Shown here: positions 37,193 to 45,534 of the stretch, in pieces
Numbering within the stretch: position 1 is the first letter of the stretch
Layout of the letters: each line of letters starts with the position of its first letter
Source of the DNA: Oscillospiraceae bacterium
GTDB taxonomy: Bacteria > Bacillota > Clostridia > Oscillospirales > Oscillospiraceae
Direction of reading: 5' to 3'
NCBI GenBank assembly: GCA_015067605.1
Contig: SVME01000006.1
Location: forward strand, 1-46,729
DNA: 46,729 nucleotides
Position numbers and translations under genes: made by a program
The notes under the pieces: generated by a model
Database searches by the model: none
What the model was told of the DNA's origin: nothing
The model's input: only the letters and a program-made list of their open reading frames with translations

Positions 37193-37643
37193 TAGAAGCA
37201 CCTTCTTCCTTCTGGGTAGCATTTTCCGTTTGAGTGAGCGTATTTTCGTCCTTGTCCTCCTTTTTCTCTTTGGCAAAGGAGGACTTGTTATATTCGTCCT
37301 TATACTCACTCAAAAACCAACTTTTCACATAGGCATACTGTCCGGGACGCCCTTCTGCTTCGAGTCGCTTCTGCTTCAATTCTGCCAACGCTTTCTTTAT
37401 TTCGGCTTCGTCGTGAATATTCGTTTCAATAAACCGCTTCATCCGGGCATAGGTCAGTTTGAAGTATGTGGTCTTATTGGACTTATTCAAGTTTTTCTTT
37501 TCAAACTTGAAGGTAGGATACTTCCGCTTGAGGGTTTCAAACAAAGAACATTCTTCCGTGTGGATTTGACCCGCCGCCACAAGAAAAGCGGGGTCGACGT
37601 AAACGATACCTTCCAACTGCTCAACAAAATACTGCTTCTTCAT
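37185..37643 (-). CDS. Hypothetical island protein A
   Basis: MKKQYFVEQLEGIVYVDPAFLVAAGQIHTEECSLFETLKRKYPTF...; GGAAAC upstream of start; coupled to downstream gene. Confidence 0.7.
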   Translation of the reverse strand: MKKQYFVEQLEGIVYVDPAFLVAAGQIHTEECSLFETLKRKYPTFKFEKKNLNKSNKTTYFKLTYARMKRFIETNIHDEAEIKKALAELKQKRLEAEGRPGQYAYVKSWFLSEYKDEYNKSSFAKEKKEDKDENTLTQTENATQKEEGASNG

Positions 37644-38014
37644 AATGTTTCCTTTCTGGCTTGTAGCCTTACACATAGTTATGTTTGATTGATGTAGAAC
37701 TGTTGTAAAGGTTTGTGCACTCACCTTGTGCCAACATAATAGCACATAAATGCATCGTAGTAAATTCGCACAATAACCAACCTTCAAAATCATTTAGACG
37801 TATGTAGTCTGGAAAAACAGCAAACCTTTACATATCTAAAACACAACTTTTACCACAAAAACGCAGTGAAACCATTACCACAAAATACACAAAATCGAAA
37901 AATAACGCTTTAGGCATCAAAATCACGTCGATTGACCCTTGTAGATACCCTTTTCTATTAGGTATGTAAAAAGATGTAGGGCAGTTGTATCTTGATATAT
38001 TGGAGTTGTATTTA

Positions 38015-38101
38015 GGTCAACAAAAGATACATTCCAGATGTAAAAAGTCGTTGCGGCACAATGGTTTTTCGTATCTTTTTAGGTCAACACTTCGGTCAAT
38101 A
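38015..38101 (+). promoter_or_regulatory. Putative integrase arm-type sites near attR
   Basis: GGTCAACA at 38015 and 38082, GGTCAATA at 38094. Confidence 0.55.
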
Positions 38102-38109
38102 ACATACAA

Positions 38110-38145
38110 AAAAGCAAGGGAAATCCGCAAAAATCCCTTGCTTTT
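38110..38145. terminator. Bidirectional terminator AAAAGCAAGGGA...TCCCTTGCTTTT
   Basis: 12-bp inverted repeat with A/T tails. Confidence 0.8.
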
Positions 38146-38245
38146 CTTTGCGTCATTTGGTATAATAATGTTGTAAAAACTACTGCTAATCGGTGCTTTA
38201 TCAGAACATTACGAACCTATTGTATGTCGATGTGTTTCATCGCGT

Positions 38246-38295
38246 CTTGGTTCGGGTCCAAGAGGCCTCGGGTTCGAATCCCGACACTCCGACCA
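38246..38295 (+). repeat. attR: duplicated 3' part of tRNA-Pro
   Basis: Identical to 32845-32894 over 50 bp. Confidence 0.92.
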
Positions 38296-38470
38296 AAAAG
38301 TAAAGGGCTGCTTTGGCAGCCCTTTACTTTTTGGTCGGGATGAGGGATTCGAACCATTAAATGCGGCGCGGATGAGCGCCGCTTTCCGCCGGTCCCAACG
38401 GCGGAAATACCTTAGCTTGCGTCCATTCCAGAGGCAAACGGAAACAAATCCTGACACTCTCCGGTCAAAA
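38274..38470. repeat. tRNA-tail palindromic element at the tRNA-Pro locus
   Basis: Sense Pro tail, 20+ bp terminator palindrome, antisense Pro tail, attaaatgcggcgcggatgagcgccgctttccgccgg core, then degenerate sense tail aatcctgacactctccggtcaaaa. Confidence 0.75.
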
Positions 38471-38761
38471 GGAAAGGGTGTTTGTGGTGCGAGGAATGGG
38501 AAAACCATTCGCCCCCTGTGGAACGCATACTATGGGTTCCCTACGAACGGGGAGAGGGGAGCAAAGGGAAAACTTCTGACCTCAATAATTAATCACAGAT
38601 TATTTAGAAATCGTTCACTAATATGATAAGATTTTCCACCGGTTACTGCTATAATACTCTTACACAAAGGTTGCGGCGGAGGTCATCGATGCCGGAGAAG
38701 TATTTCCGGATAAGCCGACGGTGATGCTCGTGACACGCTGCATCCGGAGCAGATATGGAAA

Positions 38762-38787
38762 ACGGCCCCGATTCCAATCGGGGCCGT
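38762..38787 (-). terminator. Terminator ACGGCCCCGATT...AATCGGGGCCGT
   Basis: 12-bp inverted repeat downstream of the phosphatidyltransferase gene. Confidence 0.8.
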
Positions 38788-38794
38788 AAATTTA

Positions 38795-39391
38795 TTACAC
38801 GGTTTCTTCGCTGGGAATGTCCTTAATCATGGATGTTTGCTTGGCGTAGGTACGGACGTAGTCGGCAAAAGCAATCAGCAGGAAAAGACCATCCACCGCG
38901 GCGATTATCGTAACCGCAGTATCGGGGATGTACGGCATCAGCACCAGAATAATCAGGCTCACAAACAGCACGGTAGTGCAGATTTTGCCGGACATCAGTG
39001 CACCGGAGAGCATTTTGCCCTTGCGGTAGAACACGCACATGGCAATCAGCTGGAAGGTTTCCTTCACCACGAACAGCCCCATAACAATCCACAAAACAAG
39101 ATTGTTGTGCTTGATGGCCAGACACAGGGTCAGTGTGAACTGGGTGGCTTTGTCTGCGATGGGATCCAGCAGCTGCCCAAGGGTGGACTGCATATTAAAG
39201 TGTCGGGCGATTTTGCCGTCAACCAAATCGGTCAGGGAGGACACCGCAAGAATCGCACCGGAGATGTAGTAATGGGCAGCGGTGGTGGCATTCAGATAAA
39301 TCACCATATAAACCGGAATCAGCAGCAGCCGAAACATACTGAGCAGATTCGGTATTGTGAAGACTTCTTTTTTCCAATCCTTGATAATCAT
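38795..39391 (-). CDS. CDP-alcohol phosphatidyltransferase (PgsA-like)
   Basis: DLVDGKIARHFNMQSTLGQLLDPIAD signature. Confidence 0.92.
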   Translation of the reverse strand: MIIKDWKKEVFTIPNLLSMFRLLLIPVYMVIYLNATTAAHYYISGAILAVSSLTDLVDGKIARHFNMQSTLGQLLDPIADKATQFTLTLCLAIKHNNLVLWIVMGLFVVKETFQLIAMCVFYRKGKMLSGALMSGKICTTVLFVSLIILVLMPYIPDTAVTIIAAVDGLFLLIAFADYVRTYAKQTSMIKDIPSEETV

Positions 39392-39505
39392 TTTCTCTTT
39401 CCTCCAGGCGATGCGCATACCGCCAGAAATAATATATTATTATACCGCATTTGTTTCAATGAATCAAGTGTTATTTCCCTGAAAAACAATCGAATCACAA
39501 AATGT

Positions 39506-40048
39506 TTACAATTCTCTGGAACTGCGCGTTTGCTTTTGGCGCACGGCGAGAGGGTATTGGAGGGCTAGATGCTGCCATGTTCGTTTGTCCAATGCGCCGG
39601 ATTGGGGCAGACCGGACATTTCCTGAAAGGATAGCAGTGAGATGGCGGTGGCCTCGTCCAGAATACCACTGAAGCCCGGAGGGGTGACGCTGCTGTACGC
39701 CTCGGAGATGACGGTCAAAACCGCCTGCGCCAGATAAATATTGGGGTCATCACTACCTCGCCTGAGCGATTCACTGTCCAGAACGATTTCCAGAGGCTGA
39801 GCTGGAGCGGCGATAACCAAAGCCGGCTCATATTCCGCCACGATGGCCTCCCAGGTAGCTTGATCCGTGACACCGGTGGCGGGTAGGCCGTGGTTTCGCT
39901 GAAAGGCGGACACGGCTCCGATGGTTTGGTTTCCGTAGATACCATCGGGAACAAGGCTGGGCTGGTTCGTGTCATTTTGGGCAATGACCCGAAGCATGGT
40001 CTGCAAACTGCGAACCGGTTGGCCGATAAAGGATTCCGGTGGTCTCAT
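39506..40048 (-). CDS. Peptidoglycan-binding-like domain protein (two repeats)
   Basis: VPDGIYGNQTIGAVSAFQRNHGLPATGVTDQATWEAI. Confidence 0.85.
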   Translation of the reverse strand: MRPPESFIGQPVRSLQTMLRVIAQNDTNQPSLVPDGIYGNQTIGAVSAFQRNHGLPATGVTDQATWEAIVAEYEPALVIAAPAQPLEIVLDSESLRRGSDDPNIYLAQAVLTVISEAYSSVTPPGFSGILDEATAISLLSFQEMSGLPQSGALDKRTWQHLALQYPLAVRQKQTRSSREL

Positions 40049-41265
40049 CGTATCACCTCCTGTCGGACGACATCCTGAGCGCCGGCGCTAAGATCGAGGC
40101 CGGGGAACTGGGTCATAGTGGTGGACTTTGCGTAGCGTTGGCGGCGGTTGGCACCGGAGCGGTCGGGGGCGGGGAAGGTTTCTGAATTCCGCAAAACAGT
40201 GTTTTCGATGCCGGAGAACTGGTCGTAGATTTCCTCCCATGTGGCGGCATTCACCACTGGATTCTGTGGGAGTCCAAAGTATCGCTGGGCTGCCAAGACC
40301 GCCTCTTTTGTTTCATCGCCGTAGACCCCATCCACTGCGACTTGCGGGATCTGTGGGATGAAGTCCGACAGAACGGCCAGCATGTATTGCAGATGACGCA
40401 CCTTTTCGCCGGTGCTACCGGGGCGGGGGGAGTTGGGGTACTCCCAGGAAATCGAATAAAACCGCTGTCCCTGACTGCGCAGCTCCGACAGACGGGTTAC
40501 GGCGGTGTACAGTCGCACCAGTGCGTACCATGTGGCTTTTCCCACGATGCCGTCCGGTTCAAGGCCGAAAATCTCCTGAAACCTCCGGACGGAGGCCTCT
40601 GTACGACTGCCGAAGATGCCGTCTACGGTGGCTAGTTTGGGGATGGCCGGATAGTTTTGCGCAATGCGATTCAGCTCCACCTGAACCACCACTACGTTCG
40701 GGCCGGAGGAGCCACGGCGCAGAGGCGTTCCTGGATAAGAGGAGGTGTTGCCGGCAATGGGAGCGTTGGCAACGATTTCTACGTTGCCATAGTAGCTGCG
40801 CAGGATTTCCGTGGAGGAATAGCCTTGCTGGGCAAGATTCTGGCTGCCCCACTGGCTCAACCCCTCACAAGTGACGGTGGTGCCGTTGCAGAATTTAGCG
40901 GCCAGCGGTTCCACGAACCCCGGACGCCGAAGGTAGTCGTTGAACAGTTCATCCACCAGACGGGAAACGTTGTCGAAAAAGCTGCGACCGTTGACAAAGG
41001 CCTGATCGTAGGCGGTGTTGTTGGTGATATCAAAGTCGTAGCCTCGACTGCGGTAGAACTCGGTGTACACCCGATTCAGAGCAAAGGACACGATGGCAAG
41101 AATGTTGGCTCGTAGCGCAGGCTCATCCCATGTGGGATAGATTTCACTGGAGGCTACGTTTTTTACATAGTCTGAGAAGGAAACCGTCACATTGGCGGCG
41201 GCTGCGTTTGGAGCCCCCAGATGGACGGTGATGTATCGTGGAACGAAGGGTATGACAGTGGGCAT
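40045..41265 (-). CDS. SpoIID-like domain plus peptidoglycan-binding repeats
   Basis: YVKNVASSEIYPTWDEPALRANILAIVSFALNRV...FDITNNTAYDQAFV; VDGIFGSRTEASVRRFQEIFGLEPDGIVGKATW; VDGVYGDETKEAVLAAQRYFGLP. Confidence 0.8.
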   Translation of the reverse strand: MPTVIPFVPRYITVHLGAPNAAAANVTVSFSDYVKNVASSEIYPTWDEPALRANILAIVSFALNRVYTEFYRSRGYDFDITNNTAYDQAFVNGRSFFDNVSRLVDELFNDYLRRPGFVEPLAAKFCNGTTVTCEGLSQWGSQNLAQQGYSSTEILRSYYGNVEIVANAPIAGNTSSYPGTPLRRGSSGPNVVVVQVELNRIAQNYPAIPKLATVDGIFGSRTEASVRRFQEIFGLEPDGIVGKATWYALVRLYTAVTRLSELRSQGQRFYSISWEYPNSPRPGSTGEKVRHLQYMLAVLSDFIPQIPQVAVDGVYGDETKEAVLAAQRYFGLPQNPVVNAATWEEIYDQFSGIENTVLRNSETFPAPDRSGANRRQRYAKSTTMTQFPGLDLSAGAQDVVRQEVIR

Positions 41266-41276
41266 AAGCGACCCCC

Positions 41277-41657
41277 TTACAGATTTTGCGCCGGAGTCTG
41301 GAATATTTCCTCCTGCGCCCAAGAGTCCGGCAGCTCCGCAAGGGGTACCATCTCCAGATTCTGATCCGTGGTGGTATTGGCGAATACTTGAAGGTTTTCG
41401 CTTTCAATGGTGGCGTAATCTTTCAGTCTGGCCAATAGATTAACCTGCGTGAAGGGTAGCTCCGGTGGATTCGGCTGCTGGCTTTCTGACAAATTGGGAA
41501 CGGGGACGGGAATTGGGTCAATTTTGCCGTTGCGGTCGGTCAGACGCATACCAATGGCGGTGCCATCGGCGGCGGTGACGGTGACGGCTACGTTTTTTAA
41601 GGGAATCCGTGCCCTGCTTGTGTAGGCGTATACCTGTATGTAGCCTGTGGCTGACAT
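41277..41657 (-). CDS. Hypothetical carboxypeptidase-regulatory-like (Ig-like) protein
   Basis: GYIQVYAYTSRARIPLKNVAVTVTAADGTAIGMRLTDRNGKID. Confidence 0.65.
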   Translation of the reverse strand: MSATGYIQVYAYTSRARIPLKNVAVTVTAADGTAIGMRLTDRNGKIDPIPVPVPNLSESQQPNPPELPFTQVNLLARLKDYATIESENLQVFANTTTDQNLEMVPLAELPDSWAQEEIFQTPAQNL

Positions 41658-41727
41658 GATGATTCCTCCTTTCCATGTCTGCCCTCCATGATATGCGCCG
41701 GCGGCAGCGGAAGTTCCGAAAAAACCA

Positions 41728-41751
41728 GGCGTGCACGCACGCCTGGTTTAG
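41728..41751. terminator. Hairpin CCAGGCGTGC-ACGC-ACGCCTGG
   Basis: Inverted repeat in intergenic region. Confidence 0.5.
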
Positions 41752-41763
41752 AATGTTAAAGAG

Positions 41764-42138
41764 CGATAAATTATTGTTGTGGTTATCCCATTCAGTAAGC
41801 ACAATCACAAATCAATAAAAACGTAGCGAAGAAGCTGTCATTGCGAGGAGTCCTGAAGGGGCGACGTGGCAATCTCCTGGTACAGCGTTTGTACTATATC
41901 AGCCCCACAGAAATGAAAACAACGTCAAAACGTCATTTTCATTCCTCAACGCTCATTATTGATGCAGCATTTCAGCAGGAGATTGCCGCGGGCCTACGGC
42001 CCTTGCAATGACATACGTTGCTTGTAGTCGGCTTGCTTACTAAAAGGGATAACAACAATTATTGTTTAGCGGCGCAGCCGCCAAAGCCTCCCTCATCAGA
42101 GGGAGCCAAGAGCGCCTGCGGCGCTTAGGGAGGGTCAA
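41764..42138. repeat. Composite intergenic repeat: CATTGCGAGG/GTGGCAATC element followed by a GCAGCCGCC/CCTCCCTC hairpin element
   Basis: ATAAATTATTGTTGTGGTTATCCC and GGGATAACAACAATTATTGTTTAGC ends, then ggcgcagccgcc, cctccctcatcagagggag, gcgcctgcggcgc. Confidence 0.75.
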
Positions 42139-42148
42139 GACTATGGCA

Positions 42149-44014
42149 TCAAGGGACGGGGACGACCTGAAACAGCCCGCTGAGGACATAGAGGAAGCCG
42201 TCGATATATACGGCTCGGACGTTATTCAGGGGGAGGCGTGCGTATTCCTCCAGTGGGACGCTAACCAGCTCTACAAATCTTGTGCCGTCGAAATGGAGCA
42301 GAAGGTAGTAGCTGGAGCATCTATTCGTGAAGGTTTCTACGGCCAGTCCCACAAACTGATGATTTCGATCGATGTAGTAGGACTTGTAGTCTGTGGAAAA
42401 GTAGCAGTCGCTATATTCGTAGACACAGTGGGATTCTACGGTGGTTTGTCCTTCTCGATACATCTCAATCTTCAGGTCAGACAAGCTGTTGCCGTAGCCG
42501 ATGCCCATCAGATACCCTGGCGCAAAGTCCACCAGCGACATGGAGAAGCCGTCGATGGTGCCCGTATCCTTCCAGCGGATATTGTCCAAATCCGACAGGT
42601 CGAAGAAGAATACCGGATCCTGGAGCTGGATGGAGGTACAGACGTAGGCGGTGTCCCCGTCAAAACGAACGGAGCGGACGGATTCTCCCTCGGGGGCAAA
42701 GCTTTCCACCTTTGCACGAATGCTGTGGTCGGTCAAATCGATGCAGTAAAGGCTGGCGTTTCGCACCCGTCTGCTGATGGTGATGGTTTCTCCCATTTGG
42801 GTGATGGGGGATGTGGAGGTGGTGGTGACCAGACGTAAAATGCCCTGATACTCGTCCATGCTGTACTGATTTTGCAGGCTGCCTGCCACGCAGAAGCTAC
42901 CGCAATTGACGATGCTGGCCTTGTCCAGCCGAAGGCGAGTGACTTCGGTCATGTTCTGATATATGGCACCGGAGCCGTTGTCGCTGACGTCGGAGTAGGA
43001 GCGGGAGAGATATATATTTTCACGGGACATATATACCTCACCGGCGTAGGAAAGCAGTGCGGTGGTGTCTACCACATCCAGCGTTTTGGAATCAAGCTGG
43101 CTCACAATTGTGTACATGGCAGAGTGGGGCTCATTGGGAATGCAGATATCCTCCATGGGAAGGTAGGTCATACCCTCCAGCGTACCGTAGCCCGGGAGAA
43201 ACGTAGCTTTATCCTCCCAATCCGCCTTGTAGGGAACGTACATGGCAGATACCAGATAGAGCCCGTTATCGGTAAGACGGGATGTGCGGTAGCTGCCAGT
43301 CAAGAAGCAACTGCCCTGCAGGGTGATATTTTCCGGATTGGTCACGTCCAGAGAAACAACATACAAATAGTTCTTCAAGGTGGTTTGTGACTCCGCATTG
43401 GTGATAATGGTAACGGTGCGGCAGTCTGTGGACAAGTACATTTCATCATTGTAGTGGAATAGTACGTATTCCTCGGTCAGCTCGCTGCCAATTTCGTAGC
43501 TGCCCAACTCTCTGGAGTTCAGACCCTCGATGGAGTAGGCGGTCAGCCGTCCGGTACGCAGATAGAAAATGTGCTTGTCGGAGCGTTTAATCAAATCTGC
43601 TTCCGTGACCCCCTCTACCTGATTGTCGGTGATTTCTTCATAGGTGGGGCCGTTGGCACCGCCATTGGAGCCATCCGGCGCGGCAGTTGGGGGAGACGAA
43701 TCTGTGGGACCTTCTGGCATGCCGATAGAATCTTCAACTAGCAGGTCATTAGATGAGCCTTTGAGAAGTGGGGATATTGCGTTGATCAATGGGGTATAGG
43801 GGTTGACTTGAACGGCGATTTCGTTTTTTTCAACGGTGGGGCGTGTCGCGTCTGTAATGCGTGGGGGTGTGCGGCCGTTGGGTAGAAGCAGTAGCCCCGT
43901 AAGCAGCACCATGCAGCAACATAGTGACACCATTCCGGTAATCATTTTGCGGCGCTTCTTCTTCGCCGCAGCCTTCGACAGGATATCCTTTGTTCGCTCA
44001 TCATAACTCTTCAT
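42149..44014 (-). CDS. Membrane-anchored beta-propeller domain protein, candidate anti-sigma/sensor partner
   Basis: Short cytosolic N-terminus MKSYDERTKDILSKAAAKKKRRK, one TM, long extracellular region; 14-nt overlap with sigma gene. Confidence 0.75.
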   Translation of the reverse strand: MKSYDERTKDILSKAAAKKKRRKMITGMVSLCCCMVLLTGLLLLPNGRTPPRITDATRPTVEKNEIAVQVNPYTPLINAISPLLKGSSNDLLVEDSIGMPEGPTDSSPPTAAPDGSNGGANGPTYEEITDNQVEGVTEADLIKRSDKHIFYLRTGRLTAYSIEGLNSRELGSYEIGSELTEEYVLFHYNDEMYLSTDCRTVTIITNAESQTTLKNYLYVVSLDVTNPENITLQGSCFLTGSYRTSRLTDNGLYLVSAMYVPYKADWEDKATFLPGYGTLEGMTYLPMEDICIPNEPHSAMYTIVSQLDSKTLDVVDTTALLSYAGEVYMSRENIYLSRSYSDVSDNGSGAIYQNMTEVTRLRLDKASIVNCGSFCVAGSLQNQYSMDEYQGILRLVTTTSTSPITQMGETITISRRVRNASLYCIDLTDHSIRAKVESFAPEGESVRSVRFDGDTAYVCTSIQLQDPVFFFDLSDLDNIRWKDTGTIDGFSMSLVDFAPGYLMGIGYGNSLSDLKIEMYREGQTTVESHCVYEYSDCYFSTDYKSYYIDRNHQFVGLAVETFTNRCSSYYLLLHFDGTRFVELVSVPLEEYARLPLNNVRAVYIDGFLYVLSGLFQVVPVP

Positions 44015-44561
44015 GACAGATACCCTCCTTTATGAGTAAATCTTTTAATGCGCCTTTGGCACGGGTGTGGAGGTTGTATATCTGCTTCATGGAGCGGCTG
44101 AGAATCTGGGCGGCTTCCGGTAGGGAGAACCCCTCGAAATAGCACAAATGCAGAATCTCACGGTACTGCTCCGGCAGGGACTGCATACAGATATAAACCG
44201 TTTCATTTCTTGCGCGCCTGAAATGCTCGGTTTCCAAATCTCCGGCGGTCAGGGTATTCTGCACATCCTCCAGCGGAATCATTCTGCGGTGTTTGCGCAG
44301 GTAGTCTATGGACCTGTTCCGTGCGATTTTGTACAGATAGCCATGGAGCTTGTCACCGCTGTCCATCCGCTTTCGTTTCATGATCAGTGTTACGATGGTG
44401 TCCTCCATGATGTCCTCTGCCGCCGCTGCATCCTGCACATAGCAATAGGCGTAACGAATCAGTGCATCGGAATATGTACGCACCAGAGCCTCCAGTCCGA
44501 CTTCGTCACCGGACAGGTATTGCAGGTAGGACGACAGTCCTTTGTCAGACATACTTCTCAC
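44001..44561 (-). CDS. ECF-type RNA polymerase sigma factor
   Basis: AYCYVQDAAAAEDIMEDTIVTLI (region 2); LPEQYREILHLCYFEGFSLPEAAQILSRSMKQIYNLHTRAKGALKDLL (region 4). Confidence 0.93.
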   Translation of the reverse strand: MRSMSDKGLSSYLQYLSGDEVGLEALVRTYSDALIRYAYCYVQDAAAAEDIMEDTIVTLIMKRKRMDSGDKLHGYLYKIARNRSIDYLRKHRRMIPLEDVQNTLTAGDLETEHFRRARNETVYICMQSLPEQYREILHLCYFEGFSLPEAAQILSRSMKQIYNLHTRAKGALKDLLIKEGICHEEL

Positions 44562-44667
44562 CTCCTCATCACTATAACGGATGGTTGAAGAAATTTACTC
44601 ACTAAAAGTTGAAAATCTTTTCTTTTATGGTATACTGAATAAAAATACCTGTCAAGGAGGACTTGCT

Positions 44668-45534
44668 ATGAGCGCAAAGGTTTATTTTTCCCCCGTGATT
44701 ACCCCTGAAAAGGTGCTAGAGCTTTACCGTCTGGTGGATAAGCCTCTGACTGGTCGGGTGGCCATCAAGCTCCATTCCGGCGAGAAGGGAAATCAGAACT
44801 TCCTGAAACCGGAGTTCTGGAAACCGGTAATCGACCATGTGGGCGGCACAGTGGTGGAATGTAACACCGCCTACGAGGGACAGCGGAACGTGACCGAGCG
44901 CCACGTCCGGCTGATGGCCGACCACGGCTGGAGCAAGTATTTCCCTGTTGACATTCTGGATGCGGCGGGGCCGGACATGGAACTGGTAATCCCCAACGGT
45001 AAGGTGATTCAGAAGAACTACGTGGGCAAGGATTTGGCCAATTACGATTCCATGCTGGTGCTGTCCCACTTCAAGGGGCACCCCATGGGTGGCTACGGCG
45101 GTGCGCTGAAGCAGCTTTCCATCGGCGTGGCATCTTCGTTCGGCAAGGCTTATATCCACGGTGCCGGCGAGCCGGAGAAAATTTGGTCGTCGGAGCATGA
45201 CCTGTTTCTGGAATCCATGGCGGATGCGGCGGGGTCTGTCATCGAGTACTTGAATGGGAACATCGTTTACATCAATGTGATGAAGAATATGTCCGTGGAC
45301 TGCGACTGCTGCGCTGTTGCAGAGGATCCCTGCATGGGTGACATCGGAATTCTTGCCTCCACAGACCCTATTGCCATCGACCAGGCCTGTATCGATTTGG
45401 TGTACGCATCCAAAGATTCGGGCCGTGATCATTTGCTGGAACGAATCGAGTCCAGAAATGGTATCCACACCATCGAAGCCGCTGCTGTACTGGGCTACGG
45501 CAGTCGGAAATATGAGCTGATTGAGGTGGATTAA
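44668..45534 (+). CDS. DUF362 domain-containing protein
   Basis: VAIKLHSGEKGNQNFLKPEF, VLSHFKGHPMGGYGGALKQLSIG, CDCCAVAEDPCMGDIGILASTDPIAIDQA; AAGGAGG RBS. Confidence 0.85.
   Translation: MSAKVYFSPVITPEKVLELYRLVDKPLTGRVAIKLHSGEKGNQNFLKPEFWKPVIDHVGGTVVECNTAYEGQRNVTERHVRLMADHGWSKYFPVDILDAAGPDMELVIPNGKVIQKNYVGKDLANYDSMLVLSHFKGHPMGGYGGALKQLSIGVASSFGKAYIHGAGEPEKIWSSEHDLFLESMADAAGSVIEYLNGNIVYINVMKNMSVDCDCCAVAEDPCMGDIGILASTDPIAIDQACIDLVYASKDSGRDHLLERIESRNGIHTIEAAAVLGYGSRKYELIEVD

Larger units (their letters stand above)
32845..38295. mobile_element. tRNA-Pro-integrated genomic island (~5.4 kb, tyrosine integrase)
   Basis: Exact 50-bp direct repeats (32845-32894 and 38246-38295); integrase adjacent to attL; AT-richer accessory content. 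Confidence 0.92.

Noticed and set aside
38236-38295. Second functional tRNA-Pro
   Set aside because: Only the 3' ~50 bp match; 5' acceptor and D-arm are absent, so it is the attR duplicate
38640-38760. Possible gene remnant with promoter-like TGCTATAAT
   Set aside because: Short, no intact frame and no recognisable family
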